From NCBI RefSeq assembly GCF_019977275.1, contig NZ_AP024650.1, forward strand, positions 3,100,001-3,164,000: 64,000 bases of DNA, written 5' to 3'. The position numbers and the translations under genes are program-made. The DNA is from Arthrobacter sp. StoSoilB19 (GTDB lineage Bacteria > Actinomycetota > Actinomycetes > Actinomycetales > Micrococcaceae). Below are positions 27,246-36,315 of this stretch, piece by piece; the stretch's first letter is position 1, and every line of letters begins with the position of its first letter. The notes under the pieces are model-generated. The model was not told the DNA's origin, did not search any database, and was given only the letters and a program-made list of their open reading frames with translations.

Positions 27246-27359
27246 CTACTTCTGGCCCTTGAAGAGGCGGTAGACCACGAATCCGGCGAACCAGGCCATG
27301 GACAGGCTCGCGATGCCGAGCAGGACAAGGAAGAAGATTTCAAAAGCAAGTACGGACAT
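27246..27359 (-). CDS. 37-residue single-pass membrane protein
   Basis: A very short gene encoding MSVLAFEIFFLVLLGIASLS...VYRLFKGQK: one long hydrophobic helix with two positive charges at the C-terminus, so it is probably inserted with the C-terminus in the cytoplasm. Evidence that it is real is the promoter: TAGGAT (27366-27371) lies exactly 6 nt before the ATG, matching the leaderless pattern of neighbouring genes, and the reading frame keeps membrane-protein composition throughout. Function unknown. It sits upstream of the nitrobindin gene on the same strand. Confidence 0.7.
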   Translation of the reverse strand: MSVLAFEIFFLVLLGIASLSMAWFAGFVVYRLFKGQK

Positions 27360-27376
27360 GGTGCCATCCTAACCCG

Positions 27377-28144
27377 TTAGTAGATGAGTAGTTTGTCTAT
27401 GAAGTAAGCGAGGGATCCCACCGCTGAGACGGGGGCCAGGCCCATGCTCAGTGCGGCCGCAAAATTCAGCGGGGCGCCGCGGAGCGTGGCCAGTCTGCGG
27501 AAGCTTGCCAGGACCGCGCCCACCACCACGCCGAAGACCGCGGCCGGCAGGACGGCGATGTCCGACAGGACCAGTCCGGCGAGCGGCCCGGCCAGGCCCG
27601 CCAGGACAATGCCCAGCGGAGCAATGATGCTGTCCGGCCAGCGGATAAGGCCGGCGAGCAGGGCCACCGCGGCACTGATTGCCGCCACCAGCAGCATTTC
27701 GCGGACGCCGTTGAACCGCGCTCCGGCAACCCAGCCGGCGCCGAGGCAGGACAGCAGGACACCGGCGCAGCAGCCCAGTGTGGACTCCAGCCGCTGGGCC
27801 TGTCCCGTACCGCGGACCAACTGCACCACAAACACCGCCATCATTCCCAGCGCCACGAAGGCCGGCGTCCAGTCCAGGTAGCCCGGGGCCGGCGCCACGC
27901 CGGCCGCCACGGCAGCGCCTGCGCCCGGCAGGGCGATGACGGCGGCAAGGGTCTTCTTGGCGGGGATGCGGAGGAAATGCGGCCACCCGATCCCCACTGC
28001 GGCGGCGATGGCGACACCGACGGCGACGAGCGCTTCAGGCGAGGCATAGACCCCGGCGATGATGGCGGCCAGGCCGGCGATGCCGACAACGCCGATGGTC
28101 CAGGAACCCAGCGAACGCACGGGTGCCTGCAGGTCCGCCGTCAT
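27377..28144 (-). CDS. Polytopic membrane protein, function unknown
   Basis: A 255-residue, strongly hydrophobic Ala/Gly/Val-rich protein with about seven or eight predicted TM helices (for example TIGVVGIAGLAAIIAGVYAS and LLVAAISAAVALLAGLIRWP). No catalytic motif is visible and I do not recognise the family; similar unnamed permease-like proteins occur in Arthrobacter. The ATG at 28144 gives MTADLQAPVRSLGSW and is the last start before the first TM helix. The following 339 bp to glnR hold no other gene. Confidence 0.75.
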   Translation of the reverse strand: MTADLQAPVRSLGSWTIGVVGIAGLAAIIAGVYASPEALVAVGVAIAAAVGIGWPHFLRIPAKKTLAAVIALPGAGAAVAAGVAPAPGYLDWTPAFVALGMMAVFVVQLVRGTGQAQRLESTLGCCAGVLLSCLGAGWVAGARFNGVREMLLVAAISAAVALLAGLIRWPDSIIAPLGIVLAGLAGPLAGLVLSDIAVLPAAVFGVVVGAVLASFRRLATLRGAPLNFAAALSMGLAPVSAVGSLAYFIDKLLIY

Positions 28145-28337
28145 GCAGGGCCCGGCCTGTGCTTCGTCGGTGCACTCACTGCGCTGTTTTCCCATCCTGG
28201 CGTTGGCCGGAAGGCTGGTCCGCCCCCTCATGGCAGGGCTGGTCCGCCCTGCTTCAATCCTGCCTTATGTGAAGGGCATATGTCGCAAAACGCTCCCGTC
28301 CGCGGCCTGGATCTGTGGCCTGGAGGAGGCCGCCGGG

Positions 28338-28483
28338 TATACTCAAGGTTCAGCTACGCTCCCTGCTGAGGTAGCCGGCCGGCGGCGTGCTGACGGCCCA
28401 GAGCCTCGTGCAGGAAGCCAGTACCGGCCGGTGAGAATCCGGTTCAGTCGCCCAATGATGCGCGGACGGCCCTTGGAGGAACA
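28338..28483 (+). promoter_or_regulatory. glnR promoter and structured 5' leader
   Basis: The 339-bp gap before glnR (28145-28483) contains an extended -10, GGGTATACT (TATACT at 28338-28343), giving a leader of about 130 nt. The leader is rich in self-complementary GCCGGCCGGC/CCGGCCGG blocks and contains CAGGAAGCC...CCGGTGAGAATCCGG (28411-28442), which resembles the core of cobalamin riboswitches, though the downstream conserved boxes are missing. GGAGG lies 4 nt before the ATG. The first part of the gap (28145-28330) shows nothing I can name. Confidence 0.45.
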
Positions 28484-29182
28484 ATGTCGCACATCCTGTT
28501 ACTGACCAACAGCACCGGTTCTTCGGTGGACATCCTGCCTGCCCTCGAATTGCTGAACCACAGGGTCCACATCCTCCCGGCCGAGCCCACGGCCCTCCTT
28601 GAGACAGACCCCTGCGACATCGTCCTGCTGGATGCCCGCAAGGACCTGGTGGGCGCCCGTTCACTCACGCAGCTCCTGAAAGCCACCGGGCTGAGCGCTC
28701 CCCTGGTCCTGATCCTCACAGAAGGCGGCATGGCCGCCGTTTCCTCTGCGTGGGCCGTTGACGACATCGTCCTCGATTCCGCCGGACCCGCCGAAGTGGA
28801 GGCGCGTATCCGGCTGTCCGTTGCCCGGGCAGTCCCCGAGCAGGAAGACGCTCCGAGTGAGATCCGCGCCGCCGGCGTCATCATCGACGAGGCAAGCTAC
28901 ACGGCACGCGTCAACGGCGCCCCGCTGAACCTGACGTTCAAGGAGTTCGAGCTCCTGAAATACCTGGCCCAGCATCCAGGCCGCGTGTTCACCCGGCAGC
29001 AGCTCCTCACCGAAGTCTGGGGCTACGACTACTACGGCGGCACCCGCACCGTGGACGTCCACGTCCGGCGCCTCCGGGCAAAGCTCGGCGCGGACCACGA
29101 GAACCTGATCAGCACGGTCAGGAACGTCGGCTACCGCCTCACCCTCGTCCGGCAGCAGGAAGACGAACTCACCGAGGCCTGA
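28484..29182 (+). CDS. glnR: GlnR-type orphan OmpR-family regulator
   Basis: A 232-residue regulator with an atypical receiver domain and a C-terminal OmpR/PhoB winged helix ([37 protein letters not shown]). The receiver has [18 protein letters not shown] and [20 protein letters not shown], which match the GlnR proteins of Streptomyces and relatives almost motif by motif. GlnR controls nitrogen assimilation genes such as glnA, amtB and nasA. No partner kinase is nearby, as expected for this orphan family. It is followed by mshD, a common actinobacterial neighbour. Confidence 0.85.
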   Translation: MSHILLLTNSTGSSVDILPALELLNHRVHILPAEPTALLETDPCDIVLLDARKDLVGARSLTQLLKATGLSAPLVLILTEGGMAAVSSAWAVDDIVLDSAGPAEVEARIRLSVARAVPEQEDAPSEIRAAGVIIDEASYTARVNGAPLNLTFKEFELLKYLAQHPGRVFTRQQLLTEVWGYDYYGGTRTVDVHVRRLRAKLGADHENLISTVRNVGYRLTLVRQQEDELTEA

Positions 29183-29216
29183 GCCCCGGCGCGCCATTGA
29201 CGTATAGCCTTGGCTC

Positions 29217-30185
29217 ATGACTCCAGCGCATCCGCAGAAGTGGCCCGTCCATGTCGTCCGGGGCGGAGTTGACCAGCAACTCCTGAAGGACTGCCGCGAC
29301 CTCCTGGCCGCGGCTGAGGAATCGGATGGAAACCCTTCCATCTCCGAGCAGACCCTGGTGACCATGCGCGCCGGGGACTCCGCGGAGCACACCCTGCTGA
29401 CGCTGGCCCTGTATGCACCCGACGAGGACTCCGATCCGGCGACCGGACAGGACCTGGCGGGCTTCGCCGTCGTGGTTGAGGAGCCGGACGGCCACGGCAT
29501 CCTGGAGATCGCCGTCCACCCCTCCTACCGGAACCAGGGCGTGGCGGACCGCCTGGTGGGGGCCCTCAAGGAGGTCCGGGGCTTTGGCGGGCTGAACGCC
29601 TGGTCCCACGGCAACCACGAGGCAGCTGCCGACCTTGCTGCGCGGTACGGCTACGCGCCGGTGCGTGAGTTGTGGAAGATGCGGATGACGACGGCGGGCG
29701 CGGAGCTTCCCGACGCCGGACTCCCGGACGGGGTGGCCATCCGCACCTTCGTGCCGGGCAAGGATGAGGACGCCTGGCTGGCCGCCAACAGGGCCGCCTT
29801 CGCCCACCATCCGGAACAGGGGAACCTCACCCGGGCGGACCTCGAGGCGCGCATGGCGGAGGACTGGTTCGATCCGGCCGGGTTCTTCCTGGCGGAGGAC
29901 CGGGCCGGCCGCCTGCTGGGCTACCACTGGACCAAAGTCCACCCCCGGCACGGCTCGCACCCAGCCATCGGCGAGGTGTACGTGGTGGGCGTGACACCCG
30001 AAGCCCAGGGCATGGGCCTGGGCAAGGCATTGACCATCGCCGGCATCAGGCACCTCCGCGACTCCGGGCTGAACGGGGTCATGCTCTATGTGGACGCCGA
30101 CAATGCCGCGGCCGTCGCCCTCTACCGGCGGCTCGGCTTTACGCGCTGGGACATGGACGTCATGTATGGCCCGGCGGCGGGGTAG
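29217..30185 (+). CDS. mshD: Mycothiol synthase
   Basis: Acetylates the cysteine of Cys-GlcN-Ins with acetyl-CoA, the last step of mycothiol synthesis. The 322-residue protein has two GNAT domains, with acetyl-CoA loops HPSYRNQGVADRLVGAL (near residue 101) and TPEAQGMGLGKALTIAG (near residue 260), and the MshD C-terminal LYVDADNAAAVALYRRLGFT. The start is supported by TAGCCT (29205-29210) 6 nt before the ATG. Mycothiol is the main low-molecular thiol of actinobacteria, which supports the taxonomic call. Confidence 0.9.
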   Translation: MTPAHPQKWPVHVVRGGVDQQLLKDCRDLLAAAEESDGNPSISEQTLVTMRAGDSAEHTLLTLALYAPDEDSDPATGQDLAGFAVVVEEPDGHGILEIAVHPSYRNQGVADRLVGALKEVRGFGGLNAWSHGNHEAAADLAARYGYAPVRELWKMRMTTAGAELPDAGLPDGVAIRTFVPGKDEDAWLAANRAAFAHHPEQGNLTRADLEARMAEDWFDPAGFFLAEDRAGRLLGYHWTKVHPRHGSHPAIGEVYVVGVTPEAQGMGLGKALTIAGIRHLRDSGLNGVMLYVDADNAAAVALYRRLGFTRWDMDVMYGPAAG

Positions 30186-30315
30186 GCAGGACAGCCGGAA
30201 GAATCCCCCGCCCGGGAGAAACAGGGGCCGTGGCGTGGGTGAATGCTTGTAAGGTTGAAAGGGAACCGCGCGGGGCGGAAGCGCCGGCACAAACGCGCCA
30301 GCTAAAGGAGAAGCC

Positions 30316-32565
30316 ATGAACCCGGAACCCTCCGGAACAGCTACGTCCCAGGATGTTGCGGCGCCTGTACGGGCACGCTTCGGCTCCTCCGAGGTACCGG
30401 CCTCAAGGGCCACCCAGGACCGCATTGACATCCCTGAATTCGCGCCGAACCTGCAGCCGGAAGGAGACATCCGGCCTGACCGGTTCCTGGACCGCGAGCT
30501 GAGCTGGCTCGCCTTCAATTCGCGGGTCCTGGAACTGGCCGAGGACCCCACCCTGCACCTGCTGGAACGCGTCAGCTTCCTCTCCATTTTCGCGTCCAAC
30601 CTGGACGAGTTCTTCATGGTCCGCGTGGCCGGCCTCAAGCGCCGTATCGCCACGGGACTCGCCGTCCCCTCCCCCGCCGGCCTGAGCCCCGTCGAGGTGC
30701 TGGAGCGGATCAGCGAGGAAGCCCACCGGCTCCAGGCACGGCACGCCCAGGTGTTCGCTGACCAGATCCGCCCGGCCCTGGCCTACGAGCACATCCACCT
30801 CATGCACTGGGACGAACTGGACGACGCCGCCAAGCAGCAGCTGAGCGTGATGTTTGCGGAAAAAGTCTTCCCCATCCTCACCCCGCTGGCCGTTGACCCT
30901 GCCCACCCCTTCCCTTACATTTCGGGCCTGTCACTGAACCTGGCGGTGGTGGTCCGGAACCCCGTCAGCGACAAGGAGCTCTTCGCCCGTCTGAAGGTGC
31001 CGGACCAGTTGCCCCGCCTGATCTCCATCGACGGCCCCCGCGCCGGCGCGGTGCCCGGGCGGGTGGCCCGGTTCATTGCGCTGGAGGAAGTCATCGCCGT
31101 CCACCTGGACAAGTTGTTCCCGGGCATGGAGGTGCTGGAACACCACACCTTCCGGGTCACCCGCAACGAGGACCTGGAGGTGGAGGAGGACGACGCCGAA
31201 AACCTCCTGCAGGCCCTGGAGAAGGAACTCCTGCGCCGCCGCTTCGGCCCGCCCGTCCGGCTGGAGGTGGCCAACGACATCAACCCCAACATCAGGGCCC
31301 TGCTGATCCGCGAGCTGGGCGTGGAGGAATCCGAGGTCTACTCGGTGCCGGCTCCACTGGACCTTCGCGGCCTGTCCGTCATCGCCGGAATCGACCGCGC
31401 GGACCTGCATTACCCCAAGCACGTGCCGCACACGTCCCGGTACCTGAATGAGTCCGAGACCTCCAAGGCGGCGAACGTCTTTGCCGCCATGCGCCGCCGC
31501 GACATCCTGCTGCACCACCCGTATGATTCGTTCTCAACTTCGGTGCAGGCGTTCCTGGAACAGGCCGCGGCGGATCCCAAGGTGCAGGCCATCAAGCAGA
31601 CCCTGTACCGCACCTCCGGCGACTCCCCCATCGTTGACGCGCTGATTGATGCCGCCGAGGCCGGCAAGCAGGTCCTGGCTTTGGTGGAGATCAAGGCGCG
31701 CTTCGATGAGCAGGCCAACATCTCCTGGGCCCGCAAACTGGAGCAGGCCGGCGTGCATGTGGTGTACGGGATCGTGGGCCTGAAGACGCACTGCAAGCTG
31801 TCGCTGGTGGTCCGCCAGGAAGTGGACGGGCTCCGCCGCTACTGCCACATCGGCACCGGCAACTACCACCCGCGGACCGCCCGCTACTACGAGGACCTGG
31901 GCCTGCTGACGGCGAACGAACAGGTGGGCGAGGACCTGTCCAAGCTGTTCAACCAGCTTTCCGGCTACGCACCGAAATCGACCTTCAAACGGCTCCTGGT
32001 GGCACCCCGTTCCGTCCGGTCGGGACTTATCGACCGGATCGAGACCGAGATCCGCAACGCCAGGGCCGGCGTGCCGGGACATGTGCAGATCAAGGTGAAC
32101 TCCATGGTCGATGAGGCCATCATCGATTCCCTTTACCGCGCCTCCCAGGCGGGGGTCAAGGTGGATGTGGTGGTCCGCGGCATCTGCTCGCTGCGCCCCG
32201 GCGTTCCCGGGCTGAGCGACAACATCACTGTCCGGTCCATCCTGGGCCGGTTCCTGGAGCACTCCCGGGTGTTCGCTTTCGCCAACGGCGGGGATCCCGT
32301 GGTGTACATCGGTTCGGCCGACATGATGCACCGCAACCTGGACCGCAGGGTGGAGGCGCTGGTCCAGCTGGCCAGCGCGGACGACATCGCCTATGTCCTG
32401 GACCTCATGAAGCGCTACATGGCGCCGGAAACATCCAGCTGGCACCTGGACAACGAGGGCCGCTGGAACCGGCACCACCTGTCCGAGGACGGGAAGCCGC
32501 TTGAGGATGTCCAGTCCTGGTTGTTGGCGTCCCGGCCGCGTCAACGCAGCCTGAGCCGGCGATAG
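30316..32565 (+). CDS. ppk1: Polyphosphate kinase 1
   Basis: Makes polyphosphate from ATP reversibly, at the membrane periphery. The 749-residue protein has the four PPK1 domains: N-terminal helical ([18 protein letters not shown]), head, and two phospholipase D-like catalytic domains. Catalytic histidines are in [15 protein letters not shown] (auto-phosphorylated) and [10 protein letters not shown]. The family marker [20 protein letters not shown] lies between them. AAAGGAGAAGCC precedes the ATG. The first 55 residues are a non-conserved extension. A Nudix/phosphatase fusion follows after 9 nt, suggesting co-transcription. Confidence 0.95.
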   Translation: MNPEPSGTATSQDVAAPVRARFGSSEVPASRATQDRIDIPEFAPNLQPEGDIRPDRFLDRELSWLAFNSRVLELAEDPTLHLLERVSFLSIFASNLDEFFMVRVAGLKRRIATGLAVPSPAGLSPVEVLERISEEAHRLQARHAQVFADQIRPALAYEHIHLMHWDELDDAAKQQLSVMFAEKVFPILTPLAVDPAHPFPYISGLSLNLAVVVRNPVSDKELFARLKVPDQLPRLISIDGPRAGAVPGRVARFIALEEVIAVHLDKLFPGMEVLEHHTFRVTRNEDLEVEEDDAENLLQALEKELLRRRFGPPVRLEVANDINPNIRALLIRELGVEESEVYSVPAPLDLRGLSVIAGIDRADLHYPKHVPHTSRYLNESETSKAANVFAAMRRRDILLHHPYDSFSTSVQAFLEQAAADPKVQAIKQTLYRTSGDSPIVDALIDAAEAGKQVLALVEIKARFDEQANISWARKLEQAGVHVVYGIVGLKTHCKLSLVVRQEVDGLRRYCHIGTGNYHPRTARYYEDLGLLTANEQVGEDLSKLFNQLSGYAPKSTFKRLLVAPRSVRSGLIDRIETEIRNARAGVPGHVQIKVNSMVDEAIIDSLYRASQAGVKVDVVVRGICSLRPGVPGLSDNITVRSILGRFLEHSRVFAFANGGDPVVYIGSADMMHRNLDRRVEALVQLASADDIAYVLDLMKRYMAPETSSWHLDNEGRWNRHHLSEDGKPLEDVQSWLLASRPRQRSLSRR

Positions 32566-32574
32566 GCAGCCGCG

Positions 32575-33543
32575 TTGTCGAGCGATGCACTCGTAGCCGA
32601 CCAGACTGACCACCCGGGGGAACCCGTAGCCGTAACCGCTGCGGGCGCCATCCCGTGGCGGGTCAACAAGGACCTCCTGGAAGTCGCGCTGATCCACCGC
32701 CCGCGCTATGACGACTGGTCCTGGCCCAAGGGAAAGATCGACAACGGCGAGACCATTCCCGAATGCGCCGTCCGTGAGGTGTGGGAGGAGATCGGCCTCC
32801 GCGCGCCCCTGGGCATACCGCTGCCGCCTATCCACTACCACGTGGCGTCGGGCCTCAAGAAGGTCTACTACTGGGCGGTCAAAGTCAACGGCAACACCCT
32901 GGTTCCGGACGGCAAGGAGGTGGACAGCGTCATGTGGTGCGCCCCAGAAAAGGCGGCCGGCCTGCTGTCCAACCCTTCCGACGTCGCGCCCCTTGAACAC
33001 CTGCGGGACGCGCACGAAGCGGGCACCCTGGACACGTGGCCCCTGCTGGTGCTCCGGCACGCCAAAGCCAAGCCGCGCTCATCCTGGAGCAAGGCAGAGG
33101 GCGAGCGTCCGCTTGCGGCCACAGGCAACCGCCAGGCACAGGCCGTCGGCCGGCTCCTGGATGTGTGGAAGCCCATGCGGGTGGTCACCAGCCCATGGCT
33201 GCGCTGCGTGGCAACCGTGGCCCCCTACGCGCGGGCGGCGGGGGCCAAAGTGAAGCTGGCGGAAGGCCTGACCGAACACAAGCACCAGCGCAGTCCCAAG
33301 AAGACCGCGGCCGTCATCGAATCCCTTTTCGACAAGCAGCGGCCCGTGGTTGTCTGCACGCACCGGCCGGCACTGCCCACCGTCCTCAAGCAGGTGGCCA
33401 CCCATACGCCGGCACCCTTGGCGAAGCTCCTGCCCGGCCGCGAGCCCTACCTGTCCCCCGGCGAGGTGGTGGTGTGCCATGTGGCCAACGGCGGAATGAA
33501 ACGGGTCGTGGCGGTGGAGCAGTTCAAACCCTTCGACGACTAG
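32575..33543 (+). CDS. MutT1-like Nudix hydrolase fused to a histidine phosphatase
   Basis: A 322-residue fusion. The N-terminal Nudix domain carries the full box GKIDNGETIPECAVREVWEE followed by IGL (about residues 48-70); the C-terminal half is a histidine-phosphatase domain starting LLVLRHAKAKPRSSW near residue 158. This is the layout of mycobacterial MutT1, which cleans 8-oxo-GTP/dGTP and diadenosine polyphosphates. The TTG at 32575 has no clear Shine-Dalgarno, but TAGGCA (32563-32568) lies 6 nt before it, so it may also be leaderless; start confidence is modest. It lies 9 nt after ppk1. Confidence 0.85.
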   Translation: MSSDALVADQTDHPGEPVAVTAAGAIPWRVNKDLLEVALIHRPRYDDWSWPKGKIDNGETIPECAVREVWEEIGLRAPLGIPLPPIHYHVASGLKKVYYWAVKVNGNTLVPDGKEVDSVMWCAPEKAAGLLSNPSDVAPLEHLRDAHEAGTLDTWPLLVLRHAKAKPRSSWSKAEGERPLAATGNRQAQAVGRLLDVWKPMRVVTSPWLRCVATVAPYARAAGAKVKLAEGLTEHKHQRSPKKTAAVIESLFDKQRPVVVCTHRPALPTVLKQVATHTPAPLAKLLPGREPYLSPGEVVVCHVANGGMKRVVAVEQFKPFDD

Positions 33544-33563
33544 GCAGCCAGTAGACTTGGGGC

Positions 33564-34367
33564 GTGAGCATCCCTACTCCCTACGAAGACCTCCTGCGCG
33601 ATGTCCTGGCCTCCGGCACCCATAAGTCGGACCGCACGGGAACCGGAACCACCAGCGTTTTCGGCCGCCAGATGCGCTTTGACCTGGCCAAGAGCTTCCC
33701 GCTGATCACCACCAAGCGGGTCCACTTCAAGTCCGTTGCCGTTGAACTCCTGTGGTTCCTGCGCGGTGAAACCAACATCAAGTGGATGCAGGACCAGGGC
33801 GTCACCATCTGGAACGAATGGGCGGACCAGGACGGCGACCTGGGCCCGGTCTATGGTGTGCAGTGGCGCAGCTGGCCCACACCGGACGGCGGGCACATCG
33901 ACCAGATCGCCGAACTGATCGAGAACCTCAAGTCCAACCCGGACTCCCGGCGGCACCTCGTGTCCGCCTGGAATGTCTCCGAACTCAACGACATGGCGCT
34001 GCCGCCCTGCCACGCGTTCTTCCAGTTCTACGTGGCCAACGGCAAGCTCTCCTGCCAGCTCTACCAGCGGTCGGCGGACATGTTCCTGGGCGTCCCGTTC
34101 AACATCGCCTCCTATGCACTGCTCACCTGCATGGTGGCCCAGCAGGTGGGGCTTGAGCCCGGCGAATTCATCTGGACCGGCGGCGACGTGCACATCTACG
34201 AGAACCACATGGACCAGGTCCTCAAGCAGCTGGAACGCGAGCCGTACGAATACCCGCAGTTGAAGATCACCCGCAAGCCGGCATCGATCTTCGACTACAC
34301 GCTGGAGGACTTCGAGGTGGTGGGCTACAAGCACCACCCCACGATCAAGGCACCGATTGCCGTATGA
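33564..34367 (+). CDS. thyA: Thymidylate synthase
   Basis: Methylates dUMP to dTMP with 5,10-methylenetetrahydrofolate. The 267-residue protein carries the ThyA signatures [19 protein letters not shown], the catalytic Cys in [13 protein letters not shown] and the dUMP-binding Arg and His ([26 protein letters not shown]). The GTG start at 33564 is preceded by TAGACT (33552-33557) with a 6-nt gap, predicting a leaderless transcript. It overlaps dfrA by 4 nt, coupling dTMP synthesis to recycling of the dihydrofolate produced. Confidence 0.97.
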   Translation: MSIPTPYEDLLRDVLASGTHKSDRTGTGTTSVFGRQMRFDLAKSFPLITTKRVHFKSVAVELLWFLRGETNIKWMQDQGVTIWNEWADQDGDLGPVYGVQWRSWPTPDGGHIDQIAELIENLKSNPDSRRHLVSAWNVSELNDMALPPCHAFFQFYVANGKLSCQLYQRSADMFLGVPFNIASYALLTCMVAQQVGLEPGEFIWTGGDVHIYENHMDQVLKQLEREPYEYPQLKITRKPASIFDYTLEDFEVVGYKHHPTIKAPIAV

Positions 34368-34948
34368 GCACCGAAAACTTCACCGATCCCCAGTCCTTCA
34401 CGGAGGAGCTCGCCGCGTCCATCACCGGCGTCGGCCTGGTCTGGGCGCAGACGTCCGACGGCGTCATCGGCAAGGACGGGGACATGCCCTGGCACCTGCC
34501 CGAGGACCTGAAGCACTTCACCCGCCTCACCACCGGGCACCCGGTCATCATGGGCCGCAAGACCTGGCTGTCCTTCCCGGACAAGTACCGCCCCCTGCCC
34601 GGCCGCACGAACATCGTCATCACCCGGCAGAAAAGCTGGGCCAGTACGCCTGAGGCGGAGGGCGCCGTCGTGGTTCCCTCCCTGGATGACGCGCTCCTTG
34701 AGTCGCAGTTTGTCGACGGCGGCGAAACGGTCTGGATCCTGGGCGGTGGCGATGTTTTCCGCCAGTCCACGGACCTCGCCAACGTTGCCGTGGTCACCAC
34801 CATCGACATGAAGGCCGACGGCGACACGTTCGCTCCCGAGCTTGGTCCCAGTTGGGTGGCGTCCGCCTCCGTCCCGCCGGACGGCTGGCTGACAGCCGCC
34901 AACGGCACGCGCTACCGATTCACCAAATGGTCACGGACCGAGGGCTAG
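34364..34948 (+). CDS. folA: Dihydrofolate reductase
   Basis: Reduces dihydrofolate to tetrahydrofolate with NADPH. The 194-residue protein includes [20 protein letters not shown] with the adjacent EDLKHF (active-site acid), [20 protein letters not shown] (cofactor-binding) and [12 protein letters not shown] short N-terminal extension of about 22 residues precedes the fold. The ATG overlaps the thyA stop by 4 nt. It belongs to the chromosomal DHFR class, and nothing suggests a resistance variant. Confidence 0.96.
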   Translation: MSTENFTDPQSFTEELAASITGVGLVWAQTSDGVIGKDGDMPWHLPEDLKHFTRLTTGHPVIMGRKTWLSFPDKYRPLPGRTNIVITRQKSWASTPEAEGAVVVPSLDDALLESQFVDGGETVWILGGGDVFRQSTDLANVAVVTTIDMKADGDTFAPELGPSWVASASVPPDGWLTAANGTRYRFTKWSRTEG

Positions 34949-34952
34949 GAAC

Positions 34953-35171
34953 ATGCTGAAGAAACCCGAAACCCTGTTCGTCCTGGGCTACATGCTGCTG
35001 CCCCTGCTGGCGCTCCTGTCCGCGATCGTCGGCCTGACCATGATCCTGGGCGGCAACAAGATCGCCGGTGCAATCGTGCTGGTTGTCGTCACCCAAGCCT
35101 TCGCCTTCGGCGCGTTCTTCGCGCTGCGGGCCCGGAAGGCTGCCGTGCTGGAGGAGTCGGACCGGGGTTAG
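34953..35171 (+). CDS. Small two-helix membrane protein after folA
   Basis: A 72-residue protein with two predicted TM helices (FVLGYMLLPLLALLSAIVGL and IAGAIVLVVVTQAFAFGAFF) and a charged C-terminus. It lies 4 nt after folA and is probably translated from the same mRNA. I do not recognise a named family; similar small membrane proteins follow thyA-folA in related genomes, to my recollection. Function unknown. Confidence 0.75.
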   Translation: MLKKPETLFVLGYMLLPLLALLSAIVGLTMILGGNKIAGAIVLVVVTQAFAFGAFFALRARKAAVLEESDRG

Positions 35172-35283
35172 TGCATACTGCCGTGCATGGGCAGGACAAC
35201 CCAACGCGGCCGTTGTGATCCTGCCTGAGGCTGGGGCCTGCAGCGCGCTGAACTGCTGCGGGATGAAAATTGGGGGAATCCTG

Positions 35284-35589
35284 GTGGCAGGGACTTTGTG
35301 GGCTGCCGACGTCGATCCACTGCGCACCCTCGCGCAGCTCTTCAGCAAAACCGCGGACCTGCTGCAGCAGCAATCGACACAGCTGGGCAGCCAGATCAAC
35401 AACAATCCGGCGTGGAAAGGCGCGGACTGGCTCACTGATCCCGAAGCCAACCTCATGGTTATCAAGCAGCACCTTGGCAGCAACCCAGAGGGCGGCGTCA
35501 CTCTTCGCCCGCCGCGAGGATCCCACCGTACAGACCCTTTCCGTGAAGAATGGCGGCGACGGATCATGGACCACTATCTCCACACATAG
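35284..35589 (+). pseudogene. Truncated WXG100-like (ESX-type) gene remnant
   Basis: A 101-codon frame whose first half looks like the N-terminal helix-turn-helix of an actinobacterial WXG100-type protein: LWAADVDPLRTLAQLFSKTA, then a Gln-rich helix and the W-x-G turn in PAWKGAD. After that point the frame changes character (LTDPEANLMVIKQHLG...MDHYLHT) and the expected second helix is missing, so this is probably a deletion fusion. The GTG at 35284 has GGGGGA 6 nt upstream, so it may still be translated. Full homologues carry long C-terminal toxin or enzymatic domains; none remains. No ESX secretion genes are nearby. Confidence 0.45.
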
Positions 35590-35593
35590 AGGC

Positions 35594-35622
35594 TTGACGA
35601 TGTACTTGCATTTTGCAAGTAT
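35594..35622 (+). promoter_or_regulatory. Promoter with embedded palindromic operator for the VOC-HxlR operon
   Basis: TTGACG (35594-35599) and AAGTAT (35617-35622) are exactly 17 bp apart. The perfect palindrome TACTTGCA-TTT-TGCAAGTA (35603-35621) fills most of the spacer and runs into the -10 box, so a bound repressor would block the polymerase. HxlR-family regulators are known to bind sites with TACT...AGTA ends. The ATG of the VOC gene is 8 nt after the -10, so the mRNA is predicted leaderless. Confidence 0.75.
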
Positions 35623-35629
35623 GAGCCGC

Positions 35630-36034
35630 ATGAGCCTTTTCATCACCTGCCCGGTTGAGAGCGTCGAGCGCGCAACCGCCTTCTACACCGCCTTGGGCTG
35701 GACCCTTAACGCCGAGATGTCCGATCACAACGTGTCATGTTTCCAGATTGCGCCCGAGCAGTACGTCATGCTCGGAAGCCGCGAGATGTACGCAAGCGTC
35801 GGCGGCGCCGAGGAGCTGGTCGGCGGACCCGACACTCCTTCGAAGATCACGGTCTCATTCGACCTCGGCAGCCGCGAGGCGGTCGACGAACTCACCGAAC
35901 GCGCCGGCGCAGCCGGCGGGCGGATCGGTGACACCGACGACTACCCCTTCATGTACCAGCGCCAGTTCGACGACCCCGACGGCTACCACTACTCGCCGTT
36001 TTGGATGAAGCCGGACACCGACGCGACCGAGTGA
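35630..36034 (+). CDS. VOC-superfamily (glyoxalase/bleomycin-resistance-like) protein
   Basis: A 134-residue protein of the vicinal oxygen chelate fold, starting MSLFITCPVESVERATAFYTALGWTL when translated from 35630 (shown in part). The C-terminal half has the typical GRIGDTDDYPFMYQRQFDDP and DGYHYSPFW strands. Metal ligands seem incomplete, so it may be a binding protein instead of an enzyme. In-frame ATGs at 35600 and 35621 are rejected because they lie upstream of the predicted transcription start. It overlaps the HxlR regulator by 4 nt (GTGA), so the two are co-transcribed and probably respond to the same small molecule. Confidence 0.85.
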   Translation: MSLFITCPVESVERATAFYTALGWTLNAEMSDHNVSCFQIAPEQYVMLGSREMYASVGGAEELVGGPDTPSKITVSFDLGSREAVDELTERAGAAGGRIGDTDDYPFMYQRQFDDPDGYHYSPFWMKPDTDATE

Positions 36035-36315
36035 GCGACCTCGCCGCGGCCCTCGACGTCGTCGGAGCACGGTGGGCCCTGCTCATCGTAGAGCGGCTGC
36101 TCGACGGGCCACAGCGCTACGGCGATCTGCAGCGCGACCTCGGAGTGCCGACCAACATTCTCGCGACCCGCCTGCGCGAGCTTGAGGCCGCCCGCGTACT
36201 GTCCCGTCTGCCCCTCCGGCACAACACCCGGGCCTATGCGCTGACCGACCGGGGGCTCGCCTTGCGCGAGGCGATCGTCGCGCTGGCACGCTGGGGCGGC
36301 GAGGAAGTGGTTTAG
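36031..36315 (+). CDS. HxlR-family winged-helix regulator
   Basis: A 94-residue DNA-binding protein with the HxlR signature: VVGARWALLIVERLLDGPQR, then YGDLQRDLGVPTNILATRL (recognition helix) and the wing LPLRHNTRAYALTDRG. HxlR/DUF24 proteins respond to electrophiles or ligands; this one has no Cys, so thiol-based sensing is excluded. The GTG at 36031 overlaps the VOC stop. It probably represses its own operon through the palindrome at 35603-35621. The 266 bp that follow (36316-36581) contain no gene I can support. Confidence 0.85.
   Translation: MSDLAAALDVVGARWALLIVERLLDGPQRYGDLQRDLGVPTNILATRLRELEAARVLSRLPLRHNTRAYALTDRGLALREAIVALARWGGEEVV

Noticed and set aside
28411..28483. Annotating the glnR leader as a cobalamin riboswitch.
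   Set aside because: The downstream B12-box (CCGCCACTG-type) and the regular spacing are missing. It is kept only as a finding.
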